Below are positions 9,994 through 20,371 of a DNA stretch of 64,000 nt, in pieces (position 1 is the first letter of the stretch; each line of letters opens with the position of its first letter). The translations under genes were made by a program, and so were the position numbers. The notes under the pieces were generated by a model. That model ran no database searches. It saw only the letters and a list, made by a program, of their open reading frames with translations, and was not told where the DNA came from. Origin of the DNA: Areca catechu (taxonomy: Eukaryota > Streptophyta > Magnoliopsida > Arecales > Arecaceae); assembly GCA_021397845.1 (NCBI GenBank), contig CM038043.1, positions 126,772,013 to 126,836,012 on the forward strand, written 5' to 3'.

Positions 9994-10717
9994 TGTTGTG
10001 CCCGTTCGGCTAACCTTGGATCGGACTGGCCCCAGGCATCCAGTCGGCTGACCCCCGAGGGAGGGCACGAGAGGCCATGGGAAGAGAGGCCCGACCCACG
10101 GTTCTTGGAGAGAACCCTGCGGTCTCTTTCCCGAAGGGCTGACCCAGAAAAATCCAAAGGGCCACAGACGCCTCCCCGCGCGTGCGTCGGCTTCTTTGGG
10201 GCTCCTGGCGAACGTCCCGATCGGTCGGGCGACTCCCCTCGGCTGAGACCGACCAACCATTAAGGAAACTACTCGAAGGCTCCAGAAGCCCCTCTCTGAC
10301 AAATTCTGACATTCTGTTGCAACGAACACTACCATATGGCCACGACTCCATGCCGCCAGGCCATCACTCTGACCCTCCTGCCACGCCGCCAGGCCACAAC
10401 CTCCCACCATGCCGGCTGTCCTGGGGGCAAATATGGGCTTTCCTAGTCTATCCCCCAACGGAATTTGGCCGCACTCCATGCCTATAAAAGGCGCCCGAGG
10501 GACCTCCGCAAAGGAGAGGTATTCTTCTTTCTTCCCTACCGCGAATGATTTTTCCTGAGTTCTTTCCATTCCATTGCTCTAATTCTTCCTCTAACTTAAG
10601 CATCGGAGTGTCCCCGGCCGGAGCACCTTCGGCGCTCAGGGACTTTGTGCAGGTCGACCAGCAAAGGAGCTCTCTAGAGAACCCACCGAGCCCAGTCCAG
10701 GAGGAGGAGCGGCAACA
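9994..10717 (+). repeat. TatB LTR 1 (5', direct orientation)
   Basis: 724 bp, beginning TGTTGTGCCC and ending GCGGCAACA. A TATA box (cctataaaagg) is at about 10481-10491. It is followed three bases later by the primer-binding site, so it is the functional 5' LTR. Confidence 0.93.
10483..10489 (+). promoter_or_regulatory. TATA box of TatB LTR 1
   Basis: TATAAAA lies within cctataaaagg. It is conserved in LTR 3 (20863-20869) and, inverted, in LTR 2 (about 16353-16361), which supports its use as the promoter of genomic RNA. Confidence 0.75.
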
Positions 10718-10720
10718 AAT

Positions 10721-10738
10721 TGGCGCTAGAGGAAGGGG
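10721..10738 (+). promoter_or_regulatory. TatB primer-binding site
   Basis: TGGCGCTAGAGGAAGGGG begins three bases after LTR 1. TGGCGC-type primer sites are usual in the Tat group. I do not assign the tRNA. Confidence 0.75.
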
Positions 10739-10854
10739 CAGCTTGAACCTTCGTTTTGCTCTTTGCTCTAAAAGGAAAGATCGATTGGGAAGTTCCGGTC
10801 ATGGCAAGGGGGAGAACTTGAAGTATTTCCTCAAGGGGAGGGCGTTCTCATCAT

Positions 10855-12340
10855 GGGCTCGGCACACCCCGTGCGGAAAGTGATGCCGTCGCCGTCGCTG
10901 GGCCCACTATCACCCTGGGGTTGCAGCAATTCCAGATGCTGGTAAACCGCATTGAGACGCTTACCTCAGCGGTCCAACGCTTCCAGGAAATGGCTGACCA
11001 TCAACAGCAGCCACCGGCGGCTTCCTGCATCAACCATCAGCCCGTCGCTGGCATGAGCTGCAGCCGGAGGTGCCCCCGCCTCCGTCCCTTGCTGTTCCTG
11101 AGCCCCAGGGGTCCTTGAGGGCTCGCGCTGAAGGACAAAGGGCGAGATCAGCTTCCCCCTCCTTCGCCAATTCTGTCCCTCTTGACGATCGGCACCCTAT
11201 TGCAGACCCGCATGATTATGGCAGAAAAATCATGCGCATGGAAGAGCGCATTGCCGAGCGGCAGAAGGCAGAGGGGGCTCATGCGTGCGACACTCGCCCG
11301 TCTTTCTTCACCGAGATTCTAGGGGAGCCTATCCCCCGGCATTTCAAGATCCCGTAGGTGGACCCCTATGACGGTACCACCGATCCACTGGACCACCTGC
11401 CCACATGATGGTGCAGGGCGCTTCCAACGCCCTTCACTGCATCGCCTTCCCGGTGACACTGAAGAAGGCCACGCGGATGTGGTTCTCCGCCATCCGTCGA
11501 GGTACGATTTGTTCCTTTTCTTAGCTCGAAACTCTTTTTCTTATCATTTCAGGACTTGCAGTCGGACTCCGAAAAACACCGACTGCCTCTTCCTCATCCA
11601 GCAAAAGGAGGGAGAGACCCTGCGGGACTACATGGCCTGCTTCAACTCAACCGCCATAGAGGTCCCGGACTTGAATGAAGCGGTGGCCATGTCAGCCTTC
11701 AAGAGGGGGCTCCGCTCGTCTAGGCTCAAATTCTCCCTGGACAAGAAGCTTCCGACGAGCTACACCGAGCTGCTGGCCAAGGTGCACAAATACGCCCTGG
11801 CAGAGGAGCAGTCAGCGAGCCGACGCCAGGTTGAGGGGAGGCCAGTCCCAAAAAAGCAGGACGATAAAGTCCCTGTAGTCCGACCTCCCGGCGATGATAG
11901 CCGATCCACTCGGCGCCATAGCCCCAAGCAGAGGGAATACCTCAAGCGGTTCAACAACTATGCACCCCTCTCCCTATCGCGAAAAAAAATCCTGATAGAG
12001 ATCGAGAACGAGGCCTTCTTCCAAAGGCCTCGACTGATGAGGGGCCCTCCTGTTGCTAGGAATAAAAACAAATACTGCCAGTTCCACAGGGACCATGGGC
12101 ACGACACCGAAAAGTGCCTCCAACTGAAGGACGCCATCGAGGATCTCATTAAGAGAGGGTATCTGAACAAGTACGTCCAACCCCGTCAGGATCGGGCCGG
12201 GATTTCAACCGCTAGAGACCCCCTGGTGGAGGCTGAGCTCCCCAATCAGCGCCCAACAGATGAGGGTGTTGGCATGCTGCACCGACGGTCCGACTGGGGG
12301 CGTAAAGAAGGTCAAGACATTGTAAAGAGGTCCAGGGGAT
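10855..12340 (+). pseudogene. gag: TatB gag
   Basis: The capsid/nucleocapsid precursor is broken by frame changes and stops (for example at about 11355 and 11400-11520). Recognisable blocks are QFQMLVNRIETLTSAVQRFQEM (N-terminal coiled coil), GEPIPRHFKIP then a VDPYDGTTDPLDHL-type block, and the Retrotrans_gag core QQKEGETLRDYMACFNSTAIEVPDLNEAVAMSAFKRGLRSSRLKFSL. The zinc-knuckle-like YCQFHRDHGHDTEKC follows at about 12076-12120. The longest open part is 11368-12528. Gag would form the virus-like particle in the cytoplasm. Confidence 0.8.
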
Positions 12341-12790
12341 CTAATGTAATCAGTTTTTCTGATGAGGACCTCTCTGAGCTTCCTCTTCCAGGCGATGACC
12401 CTGTGCTCGTGTCGGCTATCATTGCCAACTATGATTTAAAGTGCATCCTTATTGATAATGAAAGTTATGCAGAAGTTTTACTGTATGACGCTTTTGTCCA
12501 AATGAATTTGTCTAGATCCAGGATGTAGGAATCCCTGACACCGCTCACTGGCTTTGGGGGGAACTTCGTCGAGGTTGAAGGGGAAATTACTTTACTCATG
12601 ACCCTCGGGACAGAGCCTTACAAGCGAACCTTCCCCGTCAACTTTGTGGTCGTCCATACAACCTCGGCGTACAATTCCATCTTGGGTTGACCGGCCCTCA
12701 ACAAGTTTTGGATCATTGTATCCACTTACCATTTGCTGGCCAAGTTTCTGACCCGTCATGGAGTTGGAGTGATGAGGGGAGACCGCAGAG
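12341..12790 (+). pseudogene. pol: TatB aspartic protease
   Basis: The protease follows gag in the same frame until a TAG at 12526-12528. Active-site region: CILIDNESYAEVLLYDAF, where DNE replaces the usual D-S/T-G. The later flap and C-terminal blocks (LTGFGG, FVVVHTTSAYNSILG) continue after the stop, with the conserved ILGRP followed by LLAKFLTRHGVGVMRGD. Loss of the catalytic triplet and the stop make it inactive. Confidence 0.72.
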
Positions 12791-13870
12791 TAGCTAGACA
12801 ATGCCTAGTTATTCACAAGCAACTAGACGGGCGCCCCACACTCGAGCAGCTTGACCCCATAGATGAAGCCGTCAGCCACGGTCAGCCCATCAAGAAGATG
12901 GTATTTGTGCCCCTTAGGGAGGATGATCCCACAAGAGTCCTCCAAATAGGGAGCGCTCTGGACAAAGAGGCTAGGCGGGAGCTGGTCGGGTTCTTGAGGA
13001 GCAATGCAGACATCTTTGCCTGGTTGGCATCGGATTGACAGGCATCCCGGCGGACATTATCACCCACCAGCTCAGCATGGATCCTGCTTATAGGCCCGTC
13101 CGGTAGAAGAAGAGGAGCTTCACTGCCGAAAGGCAGAGGGCCATCGAAGAAGAAGTGAAGAAGCTCTTCGATGCCGACTTCATTAGGGAGTCCCATTACC
13201 CGGAGTGGCTGGCCAATGTCGGCATGGTACAGAAAGCCAGTGGAAAGTGGAGGATTTGTGTGGATTACACGGACCTCAACAAGGCTTGTCCCAAGGATAG
13301 CTTCCCCCTGCCGAAAATTGACCAATTGGTGGATGCGACAGCCGGCCACCAATGCTTGAGCTTCATGGATGCTTTCTCCGAGTATAACCAGATCAGGATG
13401 CACCCCGGAGATGAGAAGAAGACGGCCTTTGTCACGGACAGGGGACTGTATTGCTATAAGATGATGCCTTTTGGCCTAAAGAATGCGGGCGCCACCTTCC
13501 AGAGGCTGATCAACCGAGTCTTTGAAGCTCAGCTTGGGAGGAACATGGAGGCGTACATCGATGATATGATTGTCAAAAGCCTCCATAAGGCCAACCACAT
13601 CAGGGACCTATAGGAGTCCTTCGATGCATTGAGATGCCATAGGATGAAGCTAAACCTCGCTAAGTGTATCTTCAGGGTGACCTCCGGGAAATTTCTCGGC
13701 TTCTTGGTTACTCAAAGAGGTATTGAGGTCAACCCCGAAAAGATCAAAGCCATCATCAACATGACGCATCCGACCAGTAAAAAGCAGGTGCAAGAACTTA
13801 CGGGTCGCATTGCTTCTCTTAGCCGCTTTATCTCCCGATCGACCGAGAGATCTCTCCCATTCTTAAAGAC
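12791..13870 (+). pseudogene. pol: TatB reverse transcriptase
   Basis: RT reads KLFDADFIRESHYPEWLANVGMV, WRICVDYTDLNKACPKDSFPLPKIDQLVDAT, LSFMDAFSEYNQIRMHPGDEKKTAF, FGLKNAGATFQRLINRVF and then AYIDDMIVKS, where YIDDM is the catalytic pair. A TAG at 13611-13613 interrupts the frame, which resumes unchanged at 13629 through GKFLGFLVTQRGIEVNPEKI. Another frame break lies near 13038-13060. Length and order match the lineage. Confidence 0.87.
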
Positions 13871-14370
13871 CTTGTACCGGTCGGAAAGCTTCCAATGGAC
13901 TGATAAATGCCGGTCAGCCTTTGAAGCCTTGAAGGACTATCTGAGGAGCCCTCCGCTCTTGGCCAAGCCAATGGAGGGGGAAGTGATATATCTGTACCTG
14001 TCGGCCTCTAGCGAGGCCATCAATGCTGTCCTCGTGTGGGTGGGGGAAAGCGGCCAGCAGAAACTTGTTTACTATATCAGCAAGGTCCTTCACGATGCTG
14101 AGATAAGGTATCCTAAGGTGCAAAAGCTGGTCTACTCACTGGTTATAGCGGCGAAGCACCTCCGGCCCTACTTCCAGGCATATCTGATCATTGTATTGAC
14201 TGACCAACCTCTCAGGGTGATCCTCCAAAGCCCTGACTCCTCCGTACGGCTTGCCAAGTGTGCCATCAGGCTGGGTGAGTTTGACATCTCTTTCCATCCT
14301 CGATCGTCCCTAAAAGCCCAAGTAATAGCCGATTTCATTACGAAGTGCACTTGGGGGCCGGAGACAACCC
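13871..14370 (+). pseudogene. pol: TatB first RNase H domain
   Basis: It continues without a break from RT in the 13629-14759 frame: FQWTDKCRSAFEALKDYL, LYLSASSEAINAVLVW, KLVYYISKVLHDAEIRYPKVQKLVYSLVIAAKHLRPYFQAY, TDQPLRVILQSP and FDISFHPRSSLKAQVIADF. This stretch has no internal stop and is the best-preserved part of the TatB polyprotein. Confidence 0.85.
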
Positions 14371-14850
14371 CAACAGCGGCTGAGATGCCTGTGGCTGATC
14401 CCGCGGGAGAAGCCAAGCTCGCTTGGACCCTGCATGTAGATGGAGCTTCCAATCTCTCGGGGTGCGGTGCAGGCTTGATCCTAGCTGATCCTGGCGGGCA
14501 ATGTTTGGAATACGCCCTACATTTTGCATTCCAGGGATCAAACAACCAGGCGGAGTATGAAGCTTTACTTGCAGGGCTGAAGATAGTGAATGAATTGGGC
14601 ATTGGCAGGATCCGTGCCTTCTCTGACTCCCAGTTGGTAGTCAATCAGGTGAAGGGTGAGTTTGAAGCAAGGGACCCTTCCTTAGCTAAGTATTTGGATA
14701 AGGTACGGAGCTTGGTATCTCAACTTAAATTTTTTGAGATCCTCCATATACCTCGGTAACAAAACTCCCGGATGGATGCCTTGTCGTAGCTGGCCACTAC
14801 CACGGTTGGTACCTCCGATCGAACCTTCGTGGAGCATCTGCAGCACCTGA
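14371..14850 (+). pseudogene. pol: TatB second RNase H domain
   Basis: The extra RNase H characteristic of Tat shows WTLHVDGASNLSGCGAGLILAD (catalytic Asp), NNQAEYEALLAGL (catalytic Glu), AFSDSQLVVNQVKGEFEARDPSLAKYLDKVR (Asp) and EILHIPR. After that a TAA at 14757-14759 and further stops break the RMDALS-type C-terminus. All visible catalytic acidic residues are present up to the stop. Confidence 0.85.
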
Positions 14851-16127
14851 GCATTGCTGAAGAGCCGACGGAGGTTCACCAAGTTTAACAAGAAGCCTCG
14901 TGGATGGACCCTATCCGTACATTCCTGGTGTGAAGGACTCTTCCGGATGACCCAACGGAAGCCAGGCATGTCTGCTCAATGGCCTCTAAAGACGTCATCC
15001 TCGATGGGGCCCTCTACAAGCGTTCATTCTCACAACCATTGCTGAAATGCTTGGGGCCGACCGATGCGGATTACGCGCTCCAGGAGGTGCACGAGGGCAT
15101 CTGCGGCGATCATCTCAGTGGGAGGTCCCTGGTTTACAAAATCATCCGGCAGGGGTATTATTGGCCTACAATCTAGAAGGATGCATTAGACTTCGTACGA
15201 AAGTGTGATAAGTGCCAAAGATACTCTAGCATCCAAAGGAGCCCCACCAGCCAGCTAATCCCACTCACGGCACCTTGGTCATTTGCATAGTGGGGCATGG
15301 ACATCCTGGGACCTTTTCCCCCAGTGTCCGGTCAGCGGAAGTTCCTTCTCATGGCCATTGATTACTTCACTAAATGGATAAAGGCAGAAGCATTGGCATA
15401 GATAACATAGGCCAAAGTGGAAAACTTTGTCCAGAACTGTATTATCTTTTGATTTGGCATCCCGAAGATGATCGTCTCCGATAATGGAAGACAGTTTGAC
15501 AACTCTCAGTTCTGGAATTTCTGTCAACAATACCACATCGCCCATTGGCTTACTTCAGTCGGTCACCCTCAGTCCAATGGAGAGGCTGAGGTCACTAATA
15601 GAACGATCTTACATGGGTTGAAGACCCGGCTGAATGAAGCCAAGGGACTCTGGGTGGAAGAGCTTCATTCAGTGCTTTGGGCATATCAAACAACCGCTTG
15701 GACAGTGATTGGGGAAACCCTGTTCAACCTGACCTATGGGAGTGAGGCGGTCATCCCCGTGGAAGTCTCTCTATAGTCCCTGTGGATTGACCAGTTCGCC
15801 GAGCCAGCTAACTCGGAGTAGCAGAGGGCTGACCTGGATCTGCCAGAAGAAACTCGGCTCTGAATGAGCATGAAGATGGTGACCTAAAGCCAAAAGATGG
15901 CCAGATATTACAATTCGCGGGTCAAGATCCGAACCTTCCAAGTGGGAGATCTGGTCCTGCGAAAAGTGGAGGTTTCGAGGCCAACCGAGCAGGGGAAATA
16001 TTTTTCCAATTGGGAAGGCCCTTATCGGGTTACTAAAGTAATTCGAGCTAGAACCTACCGACTTGAACATTTGGACGGACGGCAGATAGCGTGCCCGTGG
16101 AATGTAGACAACCTTCACAAGTACTAT
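14851..16127 (+). pseudogene. pol: TatB integrase, C-terminal end cut by the inversion
   Basis: Integrase blocks are HEGICGDHLSGRSLVYKIIRQGYYWP and KCDKCQRYSS (HHCC zinc region), WGMDILGPFPP (first Asp), IVSDNGRQFDNSQFW (second Asp), HPQSNGEAEVTNRTIL (Glu) and the C-terminal MARYYNSRVKIRTFQVGDLVLRKV and ACPWNVDNLHKYY. Several stops interrupt it (15174, about 15290, about 15400, 15774). At 16127 the frame runs straight into the inverted LTR and would add CCRSSS before a stop. The missing glutamine codon and stop are found inverted at the far end, at 20361-20366. Confidence 0.87.
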
Positions 16128-16852
16128 TGTTGCCGCTCCTCCTCCTAGACTAGGCTCGGTGGGTACGCTAGAGAGCTCCTCTGCCGATCAACTTGCACAA
16201 AGTCCCTGAGCGCCGGAGGTGCTCCGATGGGGGACACTCCGATACTTATGTTAGAGGAGGAATTAGAGCAACAGAATGGAAAGAACTCAGAAAAAATCGT
16301 TCATGGTAGGGAAGAAAGAAAATACCTCTCCTTCGCGGAGGTCCCCCGTGCACCTTTTATAGGTGTCAAGTGCAGCCAATTTCTATTGGGGGACATACTA
16401 GGAAAGCCCATATTTGCCCCCAAGAGAGCCGGCATGGAGGCGAGGTCGTGGCCTAGCGGCGTGGCAGGAGGGTCAGAGTGATGCCCTGGCGGCACGGAGT
16501 CGTGGCCATATGATGGAGCTCGTTCCAACAGAATGTCAAAATTTGTCAGAGAGGGGCTTTTGGAGCCTTCGAGTAGTCCCCTTAATGGTGGGTCGGCCTC
16601 AGCCGACGGGAGTCACCCGGCCGACTGGGGCATTCGCCAGGAGCCCCAAAGAAGCCGACACACGTGCGAGGAGGCGTCTGTCAGCCCTTTGGGTTTTCCT
16701 GGGTCAGCCCTTCAAGAAAGAGACCGCAGGGTCCTCTCCAAGAACCGGGGGTCGGGCCTTTCTTCTCATGGCCTCTCAGACCCTCCCTCGGGGCTCAGCC
16801 GACCGGATGCCTCGGGTCGGTCCGACCCAGGGTTAGCCAGATGGGCACAACA
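16128..16852 (-). repeat. TatB LTR 2 (inverted orientation)
   Basis: 725 bp, the full-length reverse complement of LTR 1 and LTR 3, running TGTTGCCGC to GGGCACAACA on the plus strand. It is preceded by ACTAT and followed by GTTGC, so it has no target-site duplication of its own. To its right lies an inverted polypurine tract, showing it was originally the 3' LTR of this element. Confidence 0.93.
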
Positions 16853-16869
16853 GTTGCCCCCCTGCTCCT
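16853..16869 (-). promoter_or_regulatory. TatB polypurine tract (inverted)
   Basis: On the minus strand it reads aggagcaggggggcaac, directly abutting the LTR start TGTTG. It is the only polypurine tract in TatB. None precedes the direct LTR at 20372. Confidence 0.82.
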
Positions 16870-17300
16870 GGGCCTTGAGGGGTCACGTTGCTTCAAAGGG
16901 CAGGAGCATGATTGCACGCACTTGTGGTGGATTTTGGGTCGAGGCATCAGGTCGCTTCGAATTCCCCTTGAACGGCTTCCTAGACGGCTGTCAGCCACAC
17001 GTTGGAGTGTAGGCATGGCAGTTAATGCAAATCAGGCACTATGATGAAGGCCAAGCTGGCTTGCGCTGGGCCAGGGTGGAGTAGGGCACCGTGCCATGCG
17101 GCGGCATCCGGTCGGTCGGCGTCGCTTCCCAGGTTGGCCTTGCACCACTGATTCGGCATTCACGCAGATCACCATCCGCATGACGGGATGCTCCTGACGC
17201 TTTGGACTCCGAGATGCAGGCGGTCACATCTTCCGATGGGATAGCTGGAACACTCATGGAATGGGCAGCCACCGCTCTTCCCTCTCTCCTCCCCCTTTGG
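16870..17300. other. TatB spacer between polypurine tract and antisense-ORF promoter
   Basis: GC-rich sequence without a supported gene, in the position of the antisense ORF's upstream region. ORFs here overlap on both strands and show no domain. Confidence 0.5.
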
Positions 17301-17305
17301 AAGCC

Positions 17306-17312
17306 TATAAAA
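17306..17312 (+). promoter_or_regulatory. TATA box of the TatB accessory ORF
   Basis: The sequence aagcctataaaaggaaagg lies about 146 bp before the first ATG of the accessory ORF. TatG has a TATA-like sequence about 150 bp before its ORF, suggesting a dedicated promoter. Confidence 0.6.
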
Positions 17313-17451
17313 GGAAAGGGGAAGTAGTGCGAAAGGATTTTTCCTACTGCGCCTGTGCTTCACGTGATAGAGTCCCTCCTTCCATGAAACCCAGCTTCTA
17401 GGAGTCCAATCCCATGTTAGTTCCAGTCTTCCTTCCTTCCTTTTTAGCCCC

Positions 17452-19590
17452 AATGGCATCTGGTAGTGGAGGTCCGGCCTATAGGTCTAGGGACCATGGG
17501 CCGAGCGAGGTACCCTCGACCATGACCCAGGAACGGGTTAAGAATCTCAGGGTGGTATACGGCATTCCCTCCACCCTACACCTTATGCTCCCAGGCTGAG
17601 AGGGGTGAGTGAACAACCCCTTAGGGCCAGAGACTCTCCCAATGTATGAAGCCCACCTTAATGTCGGACTGAGGTTCCCCTTACACCCCCTGTTTGTAGA
17701 GATCTTTAATTTTTATAGGGTAACCCCAGTGCAGCTGACCCCGAACAGCATTCGGGCGATATGCTATTTCATTGTGCTGTGCCATAGGGCTAGGTCCGAG
17801 CCTAGACTATCCCACTTCGATAATTTTTTCTACCTGAAGAGGGACTTTAGGAGTCGGGAATGGGTATTGTTTATCCCCCGCCAAGGCCAAAAAATCCTGA
17901 AGTGTCTCCCGTCAGCTATCCACGGGTGGAAGGCCCGGTTCTTCTTCGTCAGCAGTCTCCAACCTTGGGGGTTCGAGCTGTTGTAGAGGGAACTGCGGCC
18001 GAGAGTCCGTGAGGGGAGCTCGATCTCAGTGGCCGACCAAGATAAGTTTAATGAGATCAGTAGAGCTGGCCCGACGGCGGCATTCGAGCTGCTAGGGGAG
18101 GAAACCCTTCACCAGGCAGGGATCAGCCCCCAAAGAACCCTAGGCAAGGGCTGACCTCTTCTCTTATAGATCTTTGGGTCTCTCTTTTTCCTTCACTGAT
18201 GCTTAGTTTCCTGTAACAGGAGGAAGGATGCAGAGGATTGACAAATCCAAAGTCATCCGACGGGCAGTGCCAAAGCGGACCGTCCCAGAATCAGCCTCCA
18301 CGTCGACCACCGAATGACAAAAGAAAAGACGGGAGGAGGAGAGACCCGTTCCCATTGTTGAGATCAAGTCAGACAAAGATGGCATCCCTCTCACCGAGCG
18401 CATGGTAAGGAAAAAGGCGGGGACGCCGGTTGCGACAGGTAGGTCAGCCATCCGACCGGAGCAAGAGCGGCCAGGAACGTCCGACACGGCAGCGGCATCA
18501 GCTCCTACGTTCGCCGGCCCAGAGGAGGCAGTCCCTTTGGCTGACAAGGGAAAGGGGACGGCCGTAGAAAGGGCGACCGACAGTGGAGCCGAGGAGTCGG
18601 ACGAGGAAATCTGCCAGGAAGAATTCTAGCACTGGCGCACGCTTGACCACCCTAGGAGGGCGCGGAGCTTGCTGAGGGGGGCCATGACAGATGCTGATTG
18701 GGAGGTGTCGATCCAGAGAAATCTGATCAACATAGTCGTGGAGTCCTACTGCGACTTCATGAGGGTAAGGGCCTTAACTTGTCCCTTTACTTCTTTACTT
18801 TTCTTTCCTTAGGCATGGCACTAACCCGACCTTATTCTTGCAGCTCCTCCACGGCATCTCCCTAATGGATGACGGCATCTGTCGGGTGGTGCACGCTGCC
18901 AAGACCTCCACAAAGAGAGTTCAGGAGCTGGACGCGGCCAGAGTGGCCGCAACGGCCTCTCTGAGGTCTTCGGAAGAGGGGTTGGCGGTAGCCCGAGCCG
19001 AGGCAGAGTCATCGAAGGTAGCTCTGAAGGAGGTCGAGAGGTAGCTATCCGACCGGGAGGCCAGGCTGAAGAAAAGAAAGGCAAAAATTGACTCACTCGC
19101 CCGCTGGCTGGGAGAGGAAGAGAAGTAGTTAGCGGAGGCCGACAAGAGGGCCCAAGTCGAATGGGCAGTGGCAGCACAATTAGCGACTCAGCTTGAGGAA
19201 ACCAAAGAGCTTGCCGCAAGGCAAGCCCGAGAAGCCTTGGTGGCATACAAGGCTTCCAACAGCTTCACTGAAGACATGGAGGAGGTAGTGTTGGACTTCT
19301 ATAGGGAAGGCTACGACGACTACTTGAAGAAGGTGGCTTCATTCTTCCCTGAGCTAGATCTGTCAGGCGCCGAGCTGCAGGACCCGACAGAGGAGGAGGG
19401 ACCCTAGGTAGAGACTCAAGCAGAAGGTGAGGTGGGAGAGGCTAGGGTCGAAACCCCAGCTCCAGCCGACCTGGAGGCGGTGGCCTTCCCAGTTGAACTT
19501 CCAGTTGCCGCGGCTCCGTTCGATCCCTCAGTTGTAGCCGACGGGGCCAGGGTTGTGGCCCTTGACGCATCTTCCGTGGGTCGAACCTAA
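17452..19590 (+). pseudogene. TatB accessory ORF (normally antisense): gypsy-type transposon domain plus coiled coil
   Basis: The start ATG at 17452 gives MASGSGGPAYRSRD. Blocks follow: NLRVVYGIPSTLHLMLPG; after a stop at 17597 YEAHLNVGLRFPLHPLFVEIFNFYRVTPVQLTPNSIRAICYFIVLCH; then GWKARFFFVSS, the core of the 'putative gypsy type transposon' family. Next are intron-like gaps (18136-18219 and 18765-18843), a Glu/Ala-rich coiled coil (about 18842-19250), an acidic FTEDMEEVVLDFYREGYDDYLKKV block and an Ala/Pro/Val-rich tail. Stops at 17599, 17986, 18629, 19044 and 19407 kill it. Because of the inversion it is now on the same strand as pol. Its function is unknown; a structural or regulatory role is only a guess. 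Confidence 0.75.
18765..18843 (+). other. Probable intron 2 of TatB accessory ORF
   Basis: The donor is GAGG|GTAAGGGCC, followed by a pyrimidine-rich tract and the acceptor TTCTTGCAG|CTCCTCC; 79 bp. TatG has a 79-bp gap at the homologous position (57664-57742), with a preserved donor and a mutated acceptor. Confidence 0.65.
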
Positions 19591-19985
19591 GGAGTTTGTA
19601 AAGGTCCGACCTGCTTTTTTTTGTAAAAATCTGCTCTTGATATTAATGAAAAGACCTTTTGGCTATCTTCGGTGTATGTAGGTGTGGAACAAACACTTTC
19701 CTTTCAAAATTTTTCTAAGTGTCTTTGGTCGGCCCCTCGGTACTTCAAGGTCATAAGCTCCTTTGAAACGGCCGACAGGCATTAATATAACTTGAACTTG
19801 AACCCTTTAGAGAAATTCCTAAGTACTTCTGGTCAGCTCGTTCAGGCCTGAAGCCGGTAGAGTTGTTGAGGGCGATAGCTTGATTCGAACCAGGTACTTA
19901 AACACTTGCTCCAGGGCCCGGTCCGCGAGTTAGCCCATATTGTGGCCTATCCTCCATGCGGTCTCACGGAGGTTGTTTCGGGATG
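19591..19985 (+). other. 3' region of TatB accessory ORF
   Basis: No coding region is supported. A segment with ttttttttgtaaaaatctgctc and attaatgaaaagacc at about 19610-19660 resembles the sequence after the homologous ORF of TatC (about 22230-22310), so it looks like a shared 3' untranslated or polyadenylation region. Confidence 0.55.
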
Positions 19986-19989
19986 ATTA

Positions 19990-20340
19990 CTGACCGGGGT
20001 CGGACTTTCGGAGTGGGCTACCCTAGAGCCTCTGCCGACCAGGGTTGGACTTTCAGAGTGGGCTGCCCTAGAGCCTCTGTCGACCAGGGTCAAAATTTTG
20101 AAGTGGGCTGTCCTAGAGCCTCTGTCGACCGGGGTCGGACTTTTGGAGTGGGCTGCCCTAGAGCCTCTGCCAACCGGGGTCAGACTTTTGGAGTGGGCTG
20201 CCTTAGAGCCTATGACGACCGGGGTCGGACTTTCGGAGTGCGCTACCCTAGAGCCTCTGCCGATTGGGGTCGGACTTTCGGAGTGGGTTGCCCTAGAGCC
20301 TCTACCGACCGGGGTCAGACTTCCGGAGTGGGCTGGAAGA
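19990..20340 (+). repeat. 45-bp tandem repeat of TatB 3' region
   Basis: Units built on 'cggactttcggagtgggct' and 'ccctagagcctctgccgacc' recur every 45 bp (for example 20011, 20056, 20100, 20146), about eight copies. A 15-residue repeat ORF through it is a by-product of the 45-bp period. In the ancestral orientation it would directly follow the pol stop codon. Confidence 0.93.
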
Positions 20341-20366
20341 AGTTGAAGAAGTTATAGACTTTATTG

Positions 20367-20371
20367 ATAGT
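20367..20371. repeat. Inverted copy of the internal 5-bp target (ATAGT)
   Basis: ATAGT abuts the start of LTR 3. Its reverse complement ACTAT (16123-16127) abuts LTR 2. Together they form an inverted 5-bp target duplication inside the element. Confidence 0.85.

Noticed and set aside
16128..16852. Inverted LTR as an independent solo-LTR insertion
   Set aside because: It has no matching target duplication at its two sides (ACTAT versus GTTGC), and it is adjacent to the element's own polypurine tract.
19956..20357. ORF with a 15-residue repeat
   Set aside because: It is a by-product of the 45-bp tandem repeat; the other frame of the same repeat is also open.
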